Positions 35,429 to 49,249 are shown, counted from the stretch's first letter. The stretch is 64,000 nucleotides of DNA from Pagrus major (GCF_040436345.1 NC_133221.1:4853663-4917662); one strand, 5' to 3'. Numbers and translations: made by a program. Notes: generated by a model not told the origin, from the letters alone.

Positions 35429-36370
35429 CTGCGTTCAGACCTGATATTAACATCCATCCTGGTGGATCGGATCACAAGTACAGGTGTGAATGCCCCCCAA
35501 GGTGCACTGAGGATGCATTTGATCACTCAGACCACATTCGTCTAGCACCGTGTGTCCTGGTGTGTCCACACTGAAGGACTACCCACTCAACTGACATCCT
35601 CCGTGAACCAACACAAAGCCACAACGACGGGCAGAATGGATTACACACTCTGGTTTGCATGTGGTTCACTGTAATGTAAAAATACATGTTTTGACTCTCT
35701 TAACCTGCCAATGTTAGCAGCTGATGTTTGTGAACATGCTGTCTGTTTCACCCGATCTAACCACTGAACTAGTTGCCACAATCTCACCAGACTCTATTCA
35801 CAAATTGCACGATTTTGAGAGTTGTTGAGTAAGGAGAAACTTTGCAAAATGTTTATGGCAAATTCTAAATCATTTGTGCCTTCTTGTAAATTCGGCATTA
35901 AATGCAAAACATTAAATTGTTTCTTTCCTTGTATTAAGTGTCAGTTTGTCATCTTACCTGCCAACATTTGGCAGCTGTTTGAACACACTGTTTCAACTGA
36001 TTTTCCACATATGTATGAAAGAAGGCATCATTGTATCAATGTTAAACATGTCAAAATCTTAAAATACAGTAACCAAAATCGCCCGTGGAGAAAGAGCCCA
36101 GACTCCCTTTAAAAATTGTGCAAATTTTCGAGTTGCTGATGCAGAAGAAACGTATTCACCATTGTGTAACGGAGTCTATGAAAAATTCTTAGTCATCTGG
36201 GCCTTCTCGTAAATTCGGCATATGTTATGCATTAAGTTTCATATATCTTTGTATAAAAAAACATTGTGTCCGCGTCAAACGTGTTTATTTGCCATGTGTA
36301 AACTGACGGAGCTGTCCATGTCTGTGATGGGATCGCTCAGGACCGATGTTCACAGCAGGTCTGAACAGGG
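35429..36370. mobile_element. ~940-bp inverted-repeat element with internal duplication
   Basis: The left end CTGCGTTCAGACCTGATATT and the right end TGTTCACAGCAGGTCTGAAC are imperfect inverted repeats sharing GTTCAGACCTG. Inside, a module with CTTCTTGTAAATTCGGCATT at about 35880 recurs as CTTCTCGTAAATTCGGCATA at about 36203. No transposase reading frame is present, so it is non-autonomous. Confidence 0.65.
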
Positions 36371-36557
36371 CCCATGTGAAAAGTTGAGTATGGTGTAATA
36401 GTGTGTTTTTTATATTAAACAAACTATGTCTGCAATGGGAAAAGAGGGGGAAGAATGGGAATACGTGTGTAATTTGGGACACTGGGAGTTAAAATTAGAT
36501 GATTCATCATCATCTTCATCATCATTTTGTGAATCAGATGTTTTGCCAGACCTTTTC

Positions 36558-36654
36558 ACCTCCTCTCCTCTCCTCTCCTCTCCTCTCCTCTCCTCTCCTC
36601 TCCTCTCCTCTCCTCTCCTCTCCTCTCCTCTCCTCTCCTCTCCTCTCCTCTCCA
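36558..36654. repeat. (TCTCC)n pentanucleotide satellite
   Basis: About 19 perfect units in a row; strictly homopurine on the - strand. Confidence 0.97.
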
Positions 36655-37659
36655 TATAAAGCTTACCCTGGCATCACATTTTCTTTTACCATCTTCCCTC
36701 TCTTTGCCCGGAGAAGCCCCACGCTGGTCATGTGTGAGACATCCGGCAGTAGGAACAGAGGCTCCACTTCAGTCTTTTTTCTGCCTGCATGTCAGGTCAT
36801 AAGCTGGGACAGTGAGTACCAGTCATCAGGGAGAGTGCTGATAAACTCTACCGAGAACTACACTGCCTTATTTAGAAAATCACAGTTGGAAGAGGGTTTG
36901 AGTCACAAGGCATTCGCAGCACAGTGTCTCCGAAGGGAATTCATTAGAGAGAGTGAATCAGCATTTCAGCACAAACATTAGGTGTTGGTGTTTATGCTCA
37001 GCAGTCTTTGTGTGTGAGATAGGTGTTACCATGAATGGTCAATTCCTGCTCAGAGTGAGACATTTAGTCTCCAGGTGGTGGAGATGAATCAGCTTTCAGA
37101 ACAGTGCTGTCACTTCCTGAATGACTCTTAGAAACTGGAAACTAAATGGTAATATTTTATTCTACTTCACTTGTGACCAGCTTGTGATGTAGTGATGCCC
37201 TGGATAAAAATGGAGGGGGGATACAGCTGAGATCAAGCTCTGACTGAGGTGGTCAGTAATGCTTTGTTTTATCAGCTAAACTCGTCACAGGCATCTCGTT
37301 AGCTGTCTTTCTTTCTCAAGATATAACCATTGGCATGAACCTGAAAAGTAGAGTCTCAAACTAATTTCTTTTTTGAAAATGATTTATGTCTGAAGGGAAA
37401 TATTTTGTGTCGGCAGCCAAAGGTTTTCTTTGACATTAGATAAACACAGTTATGATTTAATTTGACCTGACACAAGAGATCCTTCACTCAATTTACTTTA
37501 AATCAGCTATAATTGATATTTTAATTGTAATATCAACGTACAAAGACAACAACATGACAATGTCAAAGGGGTCGGTAACAGTGATGAATCTACTGAGGAT
37601 TATCTGCAAGCTCTTCAAGCTCTTTGAGTCCCAGCTCGAGGGGGAGCCCTCCATCCGAT
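36655..37659. other. Intergenic, no gene seen
   Basis: No exon or recognised repeat. Confidence 0.45.
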
Positions 37660-37873
37660 CACACACTGATGGCAGTGCAAAGTGCCAACCCGCTCATCAG
37701 GAGCGATACAGCGCTTCCTAACTAATGTCTACACTCAGACATTCACAGACTCACAGCCATCTGGAGCAATTAGCGTCTGACCGGAGGACACTTTGACATG
37801 CAGCTGTGGATCAAACCATCGAAACCCAAGTTGACTACCCACTCTACCGCCTGAGCCACAGCTGCAGCCACCT
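37660..37873 (-). mobile_element. tRNA-derived SINE
   Basis: Read on the - strand it begins with GCTGTGGCTCAGGCGGTAGA, an RNA polymerase III A-box (TGGCTCAGGCGG). Then come a degraded B-box-like GGTTTCGATGG, CATGTCAAAGTGTCCTCCGG and GCACTTTGCACTGCCATCAG, with GTGTGTGAT, in the order of a common teleost SINE. The 3' tail is eroded. Confidence 0.75.
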
Positions 37874-40560
37874 CTGTACATAAATTATATGTGGGAAATT
37901 TCATGTATATGTTTTGAAAGTGTCATAGGAAAAATGTGGTAGACTTGGTTATAAGAAACAAAGCTGGAAACAGAAAGAGAGACGATCTCTGCCAGGCTTA
38001 CAGTCAGGAAGGTTTATTCATGCTTTGATTGTGCCTGAAGTCAGTGGATCATAACCTATTAGGTATGTAAGCTAATTAATTTGGCCTGCAGCAAACTGGT
38101 CTTATCTTTAGTCTGGCCAGCTGCCCGAAATGTCTTTTGCTATGTCTTAACGTGTCATGTAAAATGGTGACTACTGCTGCAAAGATGTCTAAGTCTAAGG
38201 TTCACGTTAAGAAATATTATCAATATTTATTTGAATTCAGCAATCGATAGAGGTACTGTATATTACAGAGCAATAAATAAAATACGTTTTTCAAAAAAAT
38301 GTGAATCCCTGCAACCAAGAGATGTCCTTGAGCATAGATTTGCACAAAAACTACTGGGCTGAGTGCAGCACTATGTGGAATAAAGTGCAGACAGATACAC
38401 AGATGCACACTCATACATGACCATCGCCTCCAGGTTTACGTCTGGCTGAGATAATTAAGAGCCGTAATGCTTTTTTGGCTCATCAGAGTGTTTTTTTGTG
38501 TTATTTATGTGTGTGAAACAAACCTTCCACCTCCTGTGGTAGTTTAATAGCATGTTTGCTACTGGCAAGGTAATGTTTTCCTGTTGTTTTCCACCTGGGT
38601 GTTCCATTATTGAAAATGTGTTTTTAGTGAAGTAGGAAGTGAAGGTGAAGCTCTGCTGTTAAAAATGTATATTTTGTCTTTTTCCCCCAGAGGGAAGACA
38701 CCACTGCTTCTGCAGCGTGTAGGTGGTCCTTCATTAAGCCCTGGAGCTGTGTTATATTACATTACCGGTTATGTGTGGTCAGGAAAATGCATTTAGTCAG
38801 TGAGTTTAATATAATAACAGCAAAATTAGGAGGATTAAAGTGTGGTGTTTTTAGAAACAATGCAGCGTTCGTTCTGGCCTCACATGGAGCAATTACATTT
38901 AGAGACGTCAACACATTCGGCTCAACGTAATGTGACGTTGAACAAGCTGTTAAATGACTGTCTTTTCCTTTGAGGAGCGGGCGATTCATCAGCAGCACCA
39001 AAACACAGCATTCCTCAACACAAACGCAGGAAGACTGGGATTGTTTGAAATCTTGGCCGTGGCAGCGTGGCACCCTCCTAATAATGCGTCCCCCCCCCCC
39101 CCACAAAGCATGCGAAGAATCACCCAATCAATGTGGTATCCACAAATTTGGGTTACGCAGGGGTAAGACAGCGCCCTGCTTTGGTTGCTTGCGATGTGTG
39201 GGTTTGGATAAACCTGCCTTTTTCTGAGCAAAATAACAGACAGGATGGAAAAGCTATTTTTAGTCCACACAGCAGGCTGTTTGAATTATAGATTCCTTAC
39301 AGACAGGAGAGTAGTCGTACAAGCTGTTGCCGATTCAGTATTAACGACTGTCCCACAAGCAAAAAGGCCCACTAAAAAGATTTTCCATGGAGATGTCCCA
39401 GAGCGAGAGGCAGCAGCAATAAAAATACCTGCCAGGATTTTTTTTCCCCTCATTGTTTTTCTTTTGAATTTAAATGTTGATTTTGAGCTACATGTTCACG
39501 TCATACGATTATCTGCCGTTTACAACATCTGCTCATATATTTAAAGCCTCGTATCATCATTGAACAGATAAATTCAGAGAACAGGTGGAGATATTTATTT
39601 ACGTGAACCTGTGTTGTGTCAGATTTCAAGTGGAAGACAAACCTGCAGTTGAACCATCATAATACCGCTGACCTCGCAGCCTTTCATTAGAGAAGACACT
39701 TCCCCTCTGTGCTGTTTGCTTTGTGTGCATGCTCTGGTTTGTTTGGGATGTAACCCTATCCAGGCAGGGAACATGCTACGTGCCAGCTCTTCCCTGACGC
39801 CTTCATTAATCTCGACCCCGACCAAAAAAATCTGATACCGTGCAAATCATTTCCCAGGACCCCTCATCCTGGGAGAGACCCACTCTCATATAAGGGAAGC
39901 GCATGAACGTCTCCACCAGACCACCGCAGGGTCTGACCTTGTTCTGACTCGTACATTAGCAAGATGACAGAATACCCTCTGCATGTTGCATCACGCCGGC
40001 TGATACCACTAATGCACCGATCATAAACCTCTGATGGCTTCTATATAAGGCTGTGCAAGCGTGCATGACACCTCGGTGGTCTGGACAGCATTAGCATCAA
40101 CATTGACTTATAAGGAGGAGCAGGGCAGATTAAATGGAGTCAGGGTGGGGGGGTAGGTGTAACATTTTAACGGGCATTGTGACTCACCATCCCAAACATT
40201 GTTTTTAATGTTTACAGAAGGTGACACAGCTGAAGTATGGTACATTCTTCTGAGACCTCCACATAGTTCAAGACCCACCGTGTTGTTCATCGGCCTCGGC
40301 TGAGCACAGTCTGGACAGGACATAACACACAATACATCAGGAAGTGGTCAGATGAGAGATAGAGTGGGAAACACTAGTCACCAGAACACAAGACAAGACT
40401 TTTGGACAGTGTTGTTAAAAAATAACCAAAAGTCATACGTGAGTTAAACAACAAGGGACTGAAAAAATGATTTCAATCCCCTGAAATACATTTTTCAGGG
40501 GATTGATAAAGATACTTTTTTTATTTTCACTTATTCAGTAGATTATCTCAACATGTAAAT
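37874..40560. other. Intergenic, no gene seen
   Basis: No splice-supported coding. A poly(C) run lies near 39091-39102. 39290-39450 looks unique. Confidence 0.45.
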
Positions 40561-40569
40561 GACAGATTC

Positions 40570-41095
40570 ACTCACACTTTTTAACAGACATGCGTTGTTC
40601 CCAGATGATGAGTCCTGTTGACTTTGGTGATCTCATGACTTTTCCTCTCGCTCCACAATGAGGTTGACATTTGTGGTTTTGAGAGAAATGTCTGGGCCAC
40701 TACTGGATGGACTGTCATTAAATTTAGTACAGACATTCATGCTCACATCAGGATGAATTACACCTAATTTGGTGTTCCCTTCACTTGCCAGCATCAAAAG
40801 CATTCGTACGTAAAAATAAGAATATATAAAATAAAGATTAAAACCTAAAATGACATATAAGATGAAAAAGATATTGTTTTTTTATGATCAAATACCACAA
40901 AATACATAAGTTATCACAGTGCATCAGTCTCTGCTATGTTCAGTGGTAATTTGCAAATGTTAGCCTGCTAATATACTAAACTAAAATGGTGAGCATGGTC
41001 AACATTATGCCTGTCAAACATCAGCATGGTAATGTGTATCATTGTGAACTTAAGTACAGCCTTACAGAGCTGCTGGTGGCTGCAGACTCTTGTGT
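40570..41095. repeat. Dispersed fish repeat
   Basis: GTTGACTTTGGTGATCTCAT, AAATTTAGTACAGACATTCA, TTGCAAATGTTAGCCTGCTA and AAGTACAGCCTTACAGAGCT occur in the order of an abundant fish element. It shares its middle part with 22786-22925. Confidence 0.6.
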
Positions 41096-44000
41096 ACCTT
41101 TACTGTTTTGTTAAATCATATAGTAACAAGTATCTGGCAGGCTGCGTCGAACGATCTTGTGCTGCACGACAGTGAAATAACCGCAGTGATAAATGTGAAC
41201 CACAGGAAGGAAGAGACAACTTGAACATATTAACCAGAAACATTCAGGAAACTGCAGGCATGTGTTACACCCATAATGTCGGGGTAGATGACACATGATG
41301 ATAGTAAATCTATAGACTCCAAAAAACGCTGCTCCATTGTCCGACAACATGTTAGAGGAGACATTATGGGAAGCCTTTTGTTTCTGCCACCATTGTTGTT
41401 CCATCAATCTCAACTAGAAAACGTCTGTGGGGGAAGTACATGTCGGCATTCATCTGATGAAATGTTGAAAGTCAGTGCCATGGTGTTGTGTCTACTGGTG
41501 CCACCAACCATTCATTATCATGAGATTACTGAAGTCACAACACAAGTGGAGCTGCCAAAGGCCCATTTTAAGCCTGTAATGCCCTCTTCAATCACGCATC
41601 TAATACAAATTTGTGTGGGCTTAAAAACGGCAGCGGTTTATTCTGTCACGCTGTTTTTGCAACAATAACAAGATGTCGTAAAAACATATCAAAGAAAATG
41701 TTTATATTTGTGTCTAAGATATAAGAAGAAATGCTATCTGTGTTTAATCTATTTTCACATTAAGAGCAGTTTGTTTTTGGCATGGGAAGCCGGGTGCGCC
41801 TGTTTCCATATGCATTGTGTCAAACATGTTTGGCCGTGGGAGTGGGTGTGGGAAAGCAGCAACAGCAGCAAATTGGAGGGGAATGTGTGAATGGTTAAAC
41901 GTCTGTGTGTGTGTGTGTGAAAAACAATACCCCGAGGGTCTCCAGTGATCACACTGATTCACTGCCTTCGCCTGCTGTACCCCCAGATACACACATTTTA
42001 CAGCCACATTCCTGAACTCCGAGGGCCCGGCGGCGGCCTCAGCAGCACGCCCGCCCCAATAGCAAAACACAGGAGGGGGTCAGGGGGGCACGCCATTACT
42101 CTGAGAGACAAATAGGCCATCCAAATAAAACATGACACCCCAAACACGGGACCTGAATGCAACACTGGACGACTGGCTGTGAGCACATGTCTTGTTCAAT
42201 GTCATCGTTCGACTCAAACATTCCTGTTCGCGAGTTTTCACGACGCAAGAATTTTGACCTGGTTTTCTGGAATCGTACCCTCTGAGGTTTATTTGTTGTT
42301 CTTCCATTACGATGAGCTGCAAATATTGCCTGCTGTGATCCAGCACAGAGTGTGACCAAGTTTTATGTTTCACTAGCCCCCTTTTACACAGCCGGTTCAA
42401 GGTGGGAACGTCGCACCATCGTTCCACCTTGTTGTTCTGTATGAAAAAGGTAAGAAGACGAAGGGGAAGGGGGCGAGCATTGAGGGATACAGTAACACAA
42501 CTGAATCAACATCTGTATAAGGGCCAAACTCAGGCCGTCAGTAAGCGTCTCATCCTTAATTTTTGCTGGTGTGTCCTGCACTGTTGGAAGTAGTCGGCCC
42601 TCGTCAGAGACTGTTCGGCTCAGCATATCAGTGCACGAGAAGACTACTCAAGAGGGCACACACAAAAGGCTAGTCTCATCTTTCATTGCATTGCAATACA
42701 TTTACAACAACGTGGCCATCTGGCAACTCCAGAGCAGCTGATCACCAGCAGGACGTGTCGTCTACCCACCGCTGCAAAGAGCAGCTAGCAGCAGTTAGCA
42801 GCTAACTCAAAGAAGACGAACAGCAACTGAAAATGTCTTTGAGACAAGACAAGTTCTGGAAGATCAACCGCCGTGAAACAGTTGCAATTTAACGGTCATT
42901 TCTAATATCTGTCAAAAGTAGTATGATGGCTGGTTACCGTTGCCTGCCAACGCCGTAATGACAGTCATGGTCATCCAGATTTTAAATCCTAGATATCAAA
43001 CACGTTCGATATAATCAGGCTTGACCAGATGAGGCTGTGAGCAGTTTGGCAGATTGAAGACTGGGTCCATACACCCCTCACGTGACCCGATGATCTTTGC
43101 CAATCATGGGGGACGACCAAGACCGAGTGTCAGGAGGGACGAATCCAGGTTAAAATCAGCCTGATAGTCCTGTATGTTGATCCCAGCCTTACACGTCGTG
43201 TCTGTTTTGGTGCCAGAATGATGTCATGCTATCCAAAATCACACAGCGCTCAACTTTGTTCGGTCCATTGTAACAAACAAAAACAAAGCTGGAGTAACAA
43301 AGGGTCTTGGGGCATTAAAGGGCTTCTGTCGGTTCTGGTATAGTGGATTTTCTACCTTCTGTGCACAGGTTCTTACATCTTGTCTTGGTTTGTCTACCAC
43401 AGTGACCTCCATTAAAGGATGTCAAGCATGTTACGCCGTCTCTTAAAAGGTTTTGTTTTCAAGTAAACAAGTTCTGCGAGCTAGGACGGAGACTAAACAC
43501 TCCATGAAGCACAGCGCTGGCTGTAAATGTATAGAGGGGTGAGAGTTGTTGTTTGAGGACACTTGTGTGTGTAGAAAGAGGCTGCTGGTAGCGAGGTCGT
43601 TCCCCCCCAGCGGCCTGCACGCTGCTGCTTTACAGCTCTGCTTCCTTAGACCGATTAGCAGATGTACATAAAACCACAACTGCTCATTTTCAGGCGTTTT
43701 TGTGGCTGTTTTAACAAGGCAACTAAACAATGGACACTGTTTGGATCATCTCGCTCTCCCACACACGTTGTCTCAATTTGTCTGGATTGACAGTAAAAGC
43801 TCACAAGAGGAAACCATATTGCAGAAGGGCGGGTGAACTTTGCCTTGTAAGGAGCCTCGGGGATGATTTCTCCTTCTAAAACAATCATATGATTCACTCG
43901 GCCACTACGTTGCTAAGAGCTTGTGTTGAAAACAATGGACGGTCCACTCAAGAACGCCGGCCAAGCTCAGGACTTCCACCCCTTCATGACAAATCTGTCA

Positions 44001-44807
44001 TCCAGTGTGCAATGCCTCGGACTGGCTGCAGCAATCAGCAACACCTCACCACCCTTCCTCCTTTTACATGGGGAATGTCATACAGCGGACAGGGAAGCAA
44101 AGCAGATAGGAACTGAGTTGACTGAGAGACGCGAAGAGTAGCAACCCGCTGAAACAGGAAGCCCAGGCAGACTTTTACATTGGAGGAATTTCCTGGCTGT
44201 AAGATGTGTATCGCTACAGTTAACGGAGAGAGGGGAGGAAGGAGGAGGAGGAGGAGGAAGGAAAGTTTGAAAGGCATTTGGAGACAGGTTTCAGGGCTTG
44301 ATGTTTAGATCAAGAGCAGGTTTTAATCTGAGCCACAGGAGCCCATTCTTCTCAAGGACTGAGAGCTGACAGTATAGCTCTCTGTTCAGAAACCACATTT
44401 TTCCATCATTACCTTCAATTTCCTTGTTCACAACAAGACTTTTATAATCCACAGCGAGATGAATCGAGAATCCAATGCATCTGAAAAAAGGAACTGGCAG
44501 AGGAACAAACAGAAGTTAAATCCTCCTGTTGACTTATGTGTGTGTGTACAAACTATCAAGTTGCCTGTTGTGGCCCTTTATTTGCTGTTTGTTCCCCGAG
44601 TGGTAAAATGGTGTTTATTCTGTGACTTTAAACGCTAACAGTCGCCTGATGGCAGCTATCAGGGTAACCCCAAGCCCTTCAGCGTCAGCGCACCGAGATG
44701 AGGGCCGGATGGAGGCAGGGGAAGTGTTTTAAAAGTGGCAGATAGATGTAGTGATTGTTTACTGAATTAGACTGAGAGAACACCTTAAACATGCTGCAAA
44801 TAAGCTT
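41096..44807. other. Intergenic, no gene seen
   Basis: The open frames here have no recognisable domain and no exon context. 42380-42640 has phrases of a repeat (cttttacacagccggttcaagg) that I cannot class. Confidence 0.4.
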
Positions 44808-44960
44808 TTAACTGGTTATGGATCAGTCCCAATTTAATACTGATGCCTCTATACGACCTACATACGAAAATGAGACCATCAGTCATAAGGTAGGGAACCA
44901 GAATCTTCAAAAAAATTTAAGTTCCTTGTAGTAGTTTTAATTTTAAATGTTAAGATTTTA
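44808..44960. repeat. Fragment related to the 1399-1758 element
   Basis: AACTGGTTATGGATCAGTCC, TTAATACTGATGCCTC and AAGTTCCTTGTAGTAGTTTT match the stretch at 5711-5800 and the terminal repeat at 1731. Confidence 0.55.
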
Positions 44961-45349
44961 AAGGAGTAATTCATTTTTGCTGTTTTGCAAAAATGCTTTC
45001 CTCATTTTTGCACAGGAGTTGTTTTTTTGGGTCACATGTGTCCACACTTTTATTTGAATCAATACAGCTGCAAGCACCCGCATGTCAGTTGCGCTATCTG
45101 TGCATGAATCTGAGCTAAAGTATATTTTTGGGTTTTCATTTCTAATCTCTTACGTTTTATATATCCAACTTCAGCGTCTATGTTTAGGGCTCTGAGCTCT
45201 ACCAGTATCTAGGTGATCTACACCGGATACCTAACCTGAATGCATGCTGTGTAGCCACAGGTGCAGGACCTAAACTGCTGCTTTGCTTACATGCTAACTT
45301 CCCTCAGTATGCACACCGTTTAGACACTGTAGAGAATTTGATGAGAACA

Positions 45350-45450
45350 TTGATTCCACTTAAATGAGTAACTATGAATATACCAAAGACTGGAAACAGG
45401 AACAAATCTGTCTACCAGAACCTCTAAAGCTCACTAATGAACCGCTCCGT
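45350..45450 (+). mobile_element. Interior fragment of 'aatagttcaacatttt' MITE
   Basis: GACTGGAAACAGGAACAAAT, CTGTCTACCAGAACC and TCTAAAGCTCACTAATGAAC match this family's interior. It lies 35 bp before a fuller copy. Confidence 0.55.
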
Positions 45451-45483
45451 CATGTTCACACTTTTTTGTGCGGTTATTAAGAG

Positions 45484-45886
45484 TTAAAGGAGAAGTTCAA
45501 CATTTAAGGAAATGATAAATACCACTGTCATATCTGTTGGTTAAATATTAAGGCAAGGGCAGGAGGTAATTAGCTTAGCTTAGCTTAAAGACTGAAAGCA
45601 GGTTGAAAAGCTAGCCTGACCCCATTAAAATGTAACAAAATCTGATATTTAAAGCTCATCAATAAAGAAATAGTTTTTGTACAGATGAAACAAACGAGAT
45701 GAGCTATAGAGGTGTTGTAAGCCAAAACACTTTACATATTGACAGAGCCAGGCTAACTATGTATGCTAGCTAATGTCTACTCCCCTCAGTTTAATAGTTA
45801 ACGGACAAATGTGAGAGTGGTACTGTTCCTCTCATCTAACTCTCAGCAAGGAGGATATCTCCAAAAATGTTGAACTATTCCTTTAA
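45484..45886 (+). mobile_element. 403-bp MITE, 'ttaaaggaatagttcaacat' family, both ends present
   Basis: The left end TTAAAGGAGAAGTTCAACAT and the reverse complement of the right end TTAAAGGAATAGTTCAACAT differ at two of 20 positions. The interior has TTAGCTTAGCTTAGC and AAAGACTGAAAGCAGG. No coding capacity. Confidence 0.85.
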
Positions 45887-46762
45887 CTTGTATCATAATG
45901 ATGATAAATGACAGTGAAGTTTCTTTTCATGTGAAGCCAAATCTGTTGAACTGTCTCATAAAAATCTGTATGTTTACAGTAAATCAGAAGCAGCTGCGTG
46001 GAAAACACTGAGTTGACACCTTCATATCTTCACATGTCTGCGTGAAGATAAAGACACTGAGTGGCCTTCTGCTTTTTCTATTAATAATTTGTCTCACTAT
46101 ATATCGGAAGACATAGAGTACGCTCTGTCGCCAGGAAGGAAGAGCGTCGATGAATGTGTGTGCACGTGCTCGTGCATACATAAAGCCCGGCCTTGCAGAA
46201 GTGCCAATGTGTCAAGTCTATATTTAACATAGTTGGCCCAGCTGTGTGCAGTCCTGCGAAATGTTCTTTAAGTGTTTTGCTGCACTTCAGATCTGTTGCC
46301 ATAGTGGCCAAGTGATGATGTCAAAGCAGAGGCATTGGAATAAAAAAAAAAAAAAACCACACCCCCCTGTTTCAACGGAAATCACAGTTGGAGCGAGATG
46401 GAAAATACTGTTCAGTTAGCCAGGCCCCAATTATGCATCACCGAGAGCAGAACGGACTCTGGCTTCACGCACAAAATATGCTTAACGGAACACACTTGTA
46501 TACACTGGCTTGTAGTTTAAGCTGCTACTGGATGACACACACATAGAGAGAGAGAGACAGAGGCGCAGAAACACTTGAAAGAAATATTTCTCCTATCTCC
46601 TGGCAAAACTCCTGATCCTTTAAGATGTCAAACAGATAATTGTAGATAACGTGAGAGCTTCAATCAGCGAGACACTACAGAAGACAATGAGGAGGAGCTG
46701 ATTAGCGGTGTTATCTGTTTCCAGAGTCTTTGCCTGCCCGACCCTGACTAAGCTCATACATG

Positions 46763-47447
46763 AGAGGTGGGAAGTAACCAATTATTAATACTTCATTACT
46801 ATACTTAGATTTTTCAGGTATCTGTTCTTTACTTGAGTATTTATTTTTCTGCCAACTTTTGACTTTTCCTCCCTACATTTGAACACAAATATCTCTATAT
46901 TCTACTCCTTACATTTTCAAAATAGGATCATAGCTGTAGTTTTAATGCATTTGAGACGAATTAGTGATTATTTTTTATTTTCATTGGACGCCGCCTTGCC
47001 AACATCACAAGACTGATTCAAGCTATCAGTGCATATCAGGAAAAGATGTAAGAAGACGGAGACAGACAGAGAGGGAGACTGGAACGGGGAGAGAAGGCGT
47101 GTTAGTGTCTCGTATCTGCAGAGACCCTGCAGCCCTCTGCCCGGACTTTCTTATTTTCTCACTTTAACAACCCAAAATGTGGCTATTTGACATCCTGGGA
47201 ATGAGACTCAACAATCAACTGTATCCGTGGTGCGTTTAGGAACAGCTGGGACAAATCCGACTGATTCTACCTTTAAGTTTAATAGTCTTTGAATTATATT
47301 AATGTGACGTGAGCTTCAGTTAGCTTTGCACAGAAATGTCCTTCAGAGGGAGACTTTTTACTTCATGAGTGAAGAAGTTGAATCCAGTTCTGCTTTTACA
47401 CAAGAATCTCTACTTGAGTAAAGAACGTGTGTACTTTGGTCACCTCT
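46763..47447. mobile_element. ~685-bp element, 'agaggtgg...agtaac' ends
   Basis: The left end AGAGGTGGGAAGTAACCAAT and the right end GTGTACTTTGGTCACCTCT form short inverted repeats. The interior has TTACTTGAGTATTTATTTTT and ATTCTACTCCTTACATTTTC, an abundant fish family. The related split copy is at 52515-53720. Confidence 0.65.
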
Positions 47448-48361
47448 GATGAGGTCATGGGACTGTGTGTAGTCGAGGATGACGACCTCCAACAGCTTCA
47501 GACTTTTGGAATATTTCACAAACACAAATTAAAGTGTTGACGCACCTTCATGTGGCAGATGCACAGACATCTTCTCATTTTCGGAGTTTGCGTATGACGG
47601 GGTTTCTGAAAAACCAAACACGAGTTCAGAGGGAAAGTCGGGAATAATTTTGACTGCTGCATATAATCTGTCAACCACGCCTTGAACCCCAGCCCATCCT
47701 TCATCTGCAATCTCATCCCGTGGACCTAAAAACAGAGTGAGAGAATGAGAGCCCCTCCAGGATTAGAGCTTTGAACCATCAAGTGCCCCCAACAGCTGTG
47801 AACTGCCCCCCCACTCTAGACACTCTGGATTACACCCATCAGTCTACAGTCAGACTTCAGACTAGTTATAAATATGAGCAGCACTCGACGGTGAGTTCAA
47901 GTTGCTGCTGCCGCACGGCCAAATTTGGCCCCCGTGTTCAATCCCAGAGGCTTCAAGTGAATCAGCTAAACCAACAGTCACTAATTCCAGCCGGCCAGGA
48001 TAGGTTTATTAAAGGTCCCGTTTCAGTGAGTAGTTGCTTTTCACAGCCTAACCACTTTCCTCGGTCTCGTGTGACTCAGAGGCTGGAATAGGAAATCTTC
48101 CCACACCCCCCCTCGAGAGCATCAGAGGACATCACATGTCTAAAATCGGATCAACGCTGTAATTAGGTAGAAATACATATGGATCACACATTGAGTTGCA
48201 AGGTTGTGCGATGAAGGTATAATTAGTGTGGAGTTGTGCGATAAGTGTTTATTCTGAGAGCCGGGAGGTTTATTTGCAGTCGCAGTTTGTGTTTTCCCGG
48301 GTTGTAAGGAGGAGAAAGAAAAAGGGAAAAGAAGCTGGTGGAGGATATCAGAACACAGTGT
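47448..48361. other. Intergenic, no gene seen
   Basis: No supportable exon; no recognised repeat. Confidence 0.45.
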
Positions 48362-48827
48362 TAAAGGAACAGTTCACACAAAACTGAGAATCCAGTCGTC
48401 ATCTACTCACAAAACATTTCTGGAGCTTCACAGCGAGACAGCGTTAACATCCTCCTAAACAACTGAAGTAGATGGGGACTTGTCTTACACCAGACGAGCT
48501 GTATGGAGGTTTTTTTTTTTGTTTCAAGTCTACTTCAGAAGTTTAGGAACATTTTAAAATGTAAAAAACAGCTATAAGTGCTATAAGTGTTAGCATCTGA
48601 AGCGGACCATGTATCAAGGGTGTAAATAACATCTTTTCAAACCAATATGTGAGATCTTGGGGCTTTCGGAGACTTGGATTACAGTTGTTTAGGAGAATGC
48701 GGCAACACTGTTTTGCTGTGAAGCTCCAGAAATGTTTAGTAGACGACGAAACTTCACCAGACTTTCCATCTGCGTGGGGTTGAGCAGATAATGACTGAAG
48801 TTTTGTTGTGGGTGAACTGTTCCTTTA
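48362..48827. mobile_element. 466-bp MITE, copy 2 of the 10741 family
   Basis: The left end TAAAGGAACAGTTCACACAA and the right end GGGTGAACTGTTCCTTTA are inverted repeats. The interior shares TTTTGCTGTGAAGCTCCAGA and ACTTTCCATCTGC with 10741-11247. It ends about 750 bp upstream of the itga5 start codon. Confidence 0.85.
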
Positions 48828-49249
48828 CTGCTCACAAGGGAGACAGTGCTTCATAATGATTTAAATTCCTGACTTATCAGTGAAAGCCTCAAGAGATAAA
48901 AAAACAAAACAAAAAACTGAATGAACTGAATTTCTCCAGTGATCCTGGATCAATAAAGTCGTATCTTATCACGTCATGGACAGCAGGAGCATCTAAACAA
49001 CAGATGTATATTAGGTGGAAACGTGAAGTTTCATTGACCTTCATATCAACAACTTCTGAGGGCAACTTCAATCTCAAAAGCTCAAGATAACTGAGATAAA
49101 ACTGGAAGAAGGACTTTTTTGGCTCATTGTTCTTGTGGTTAATGTCACTGATAAGAAAGTCTCTGAACTCTAAAGCGCAAAAGTGACCACGTTTAAACCA
49201 CCCTGGTCAACATGTACTCACAGATAGTGGAAGAGAAGAGCCCCCTTCA

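Noticed and set aside
37660..37873. Functional tRNA gene
   Set aside because: The A-box is present but the cloverleaf and B-box are degraded and the flanks match SINE body sequence; it is a SINE copy.
41288..41668. 126-codon open frame on the + strand
   Set aside because: No recognisable family and no promoter or splice context; similar lengths occur by chance in 64 kb.
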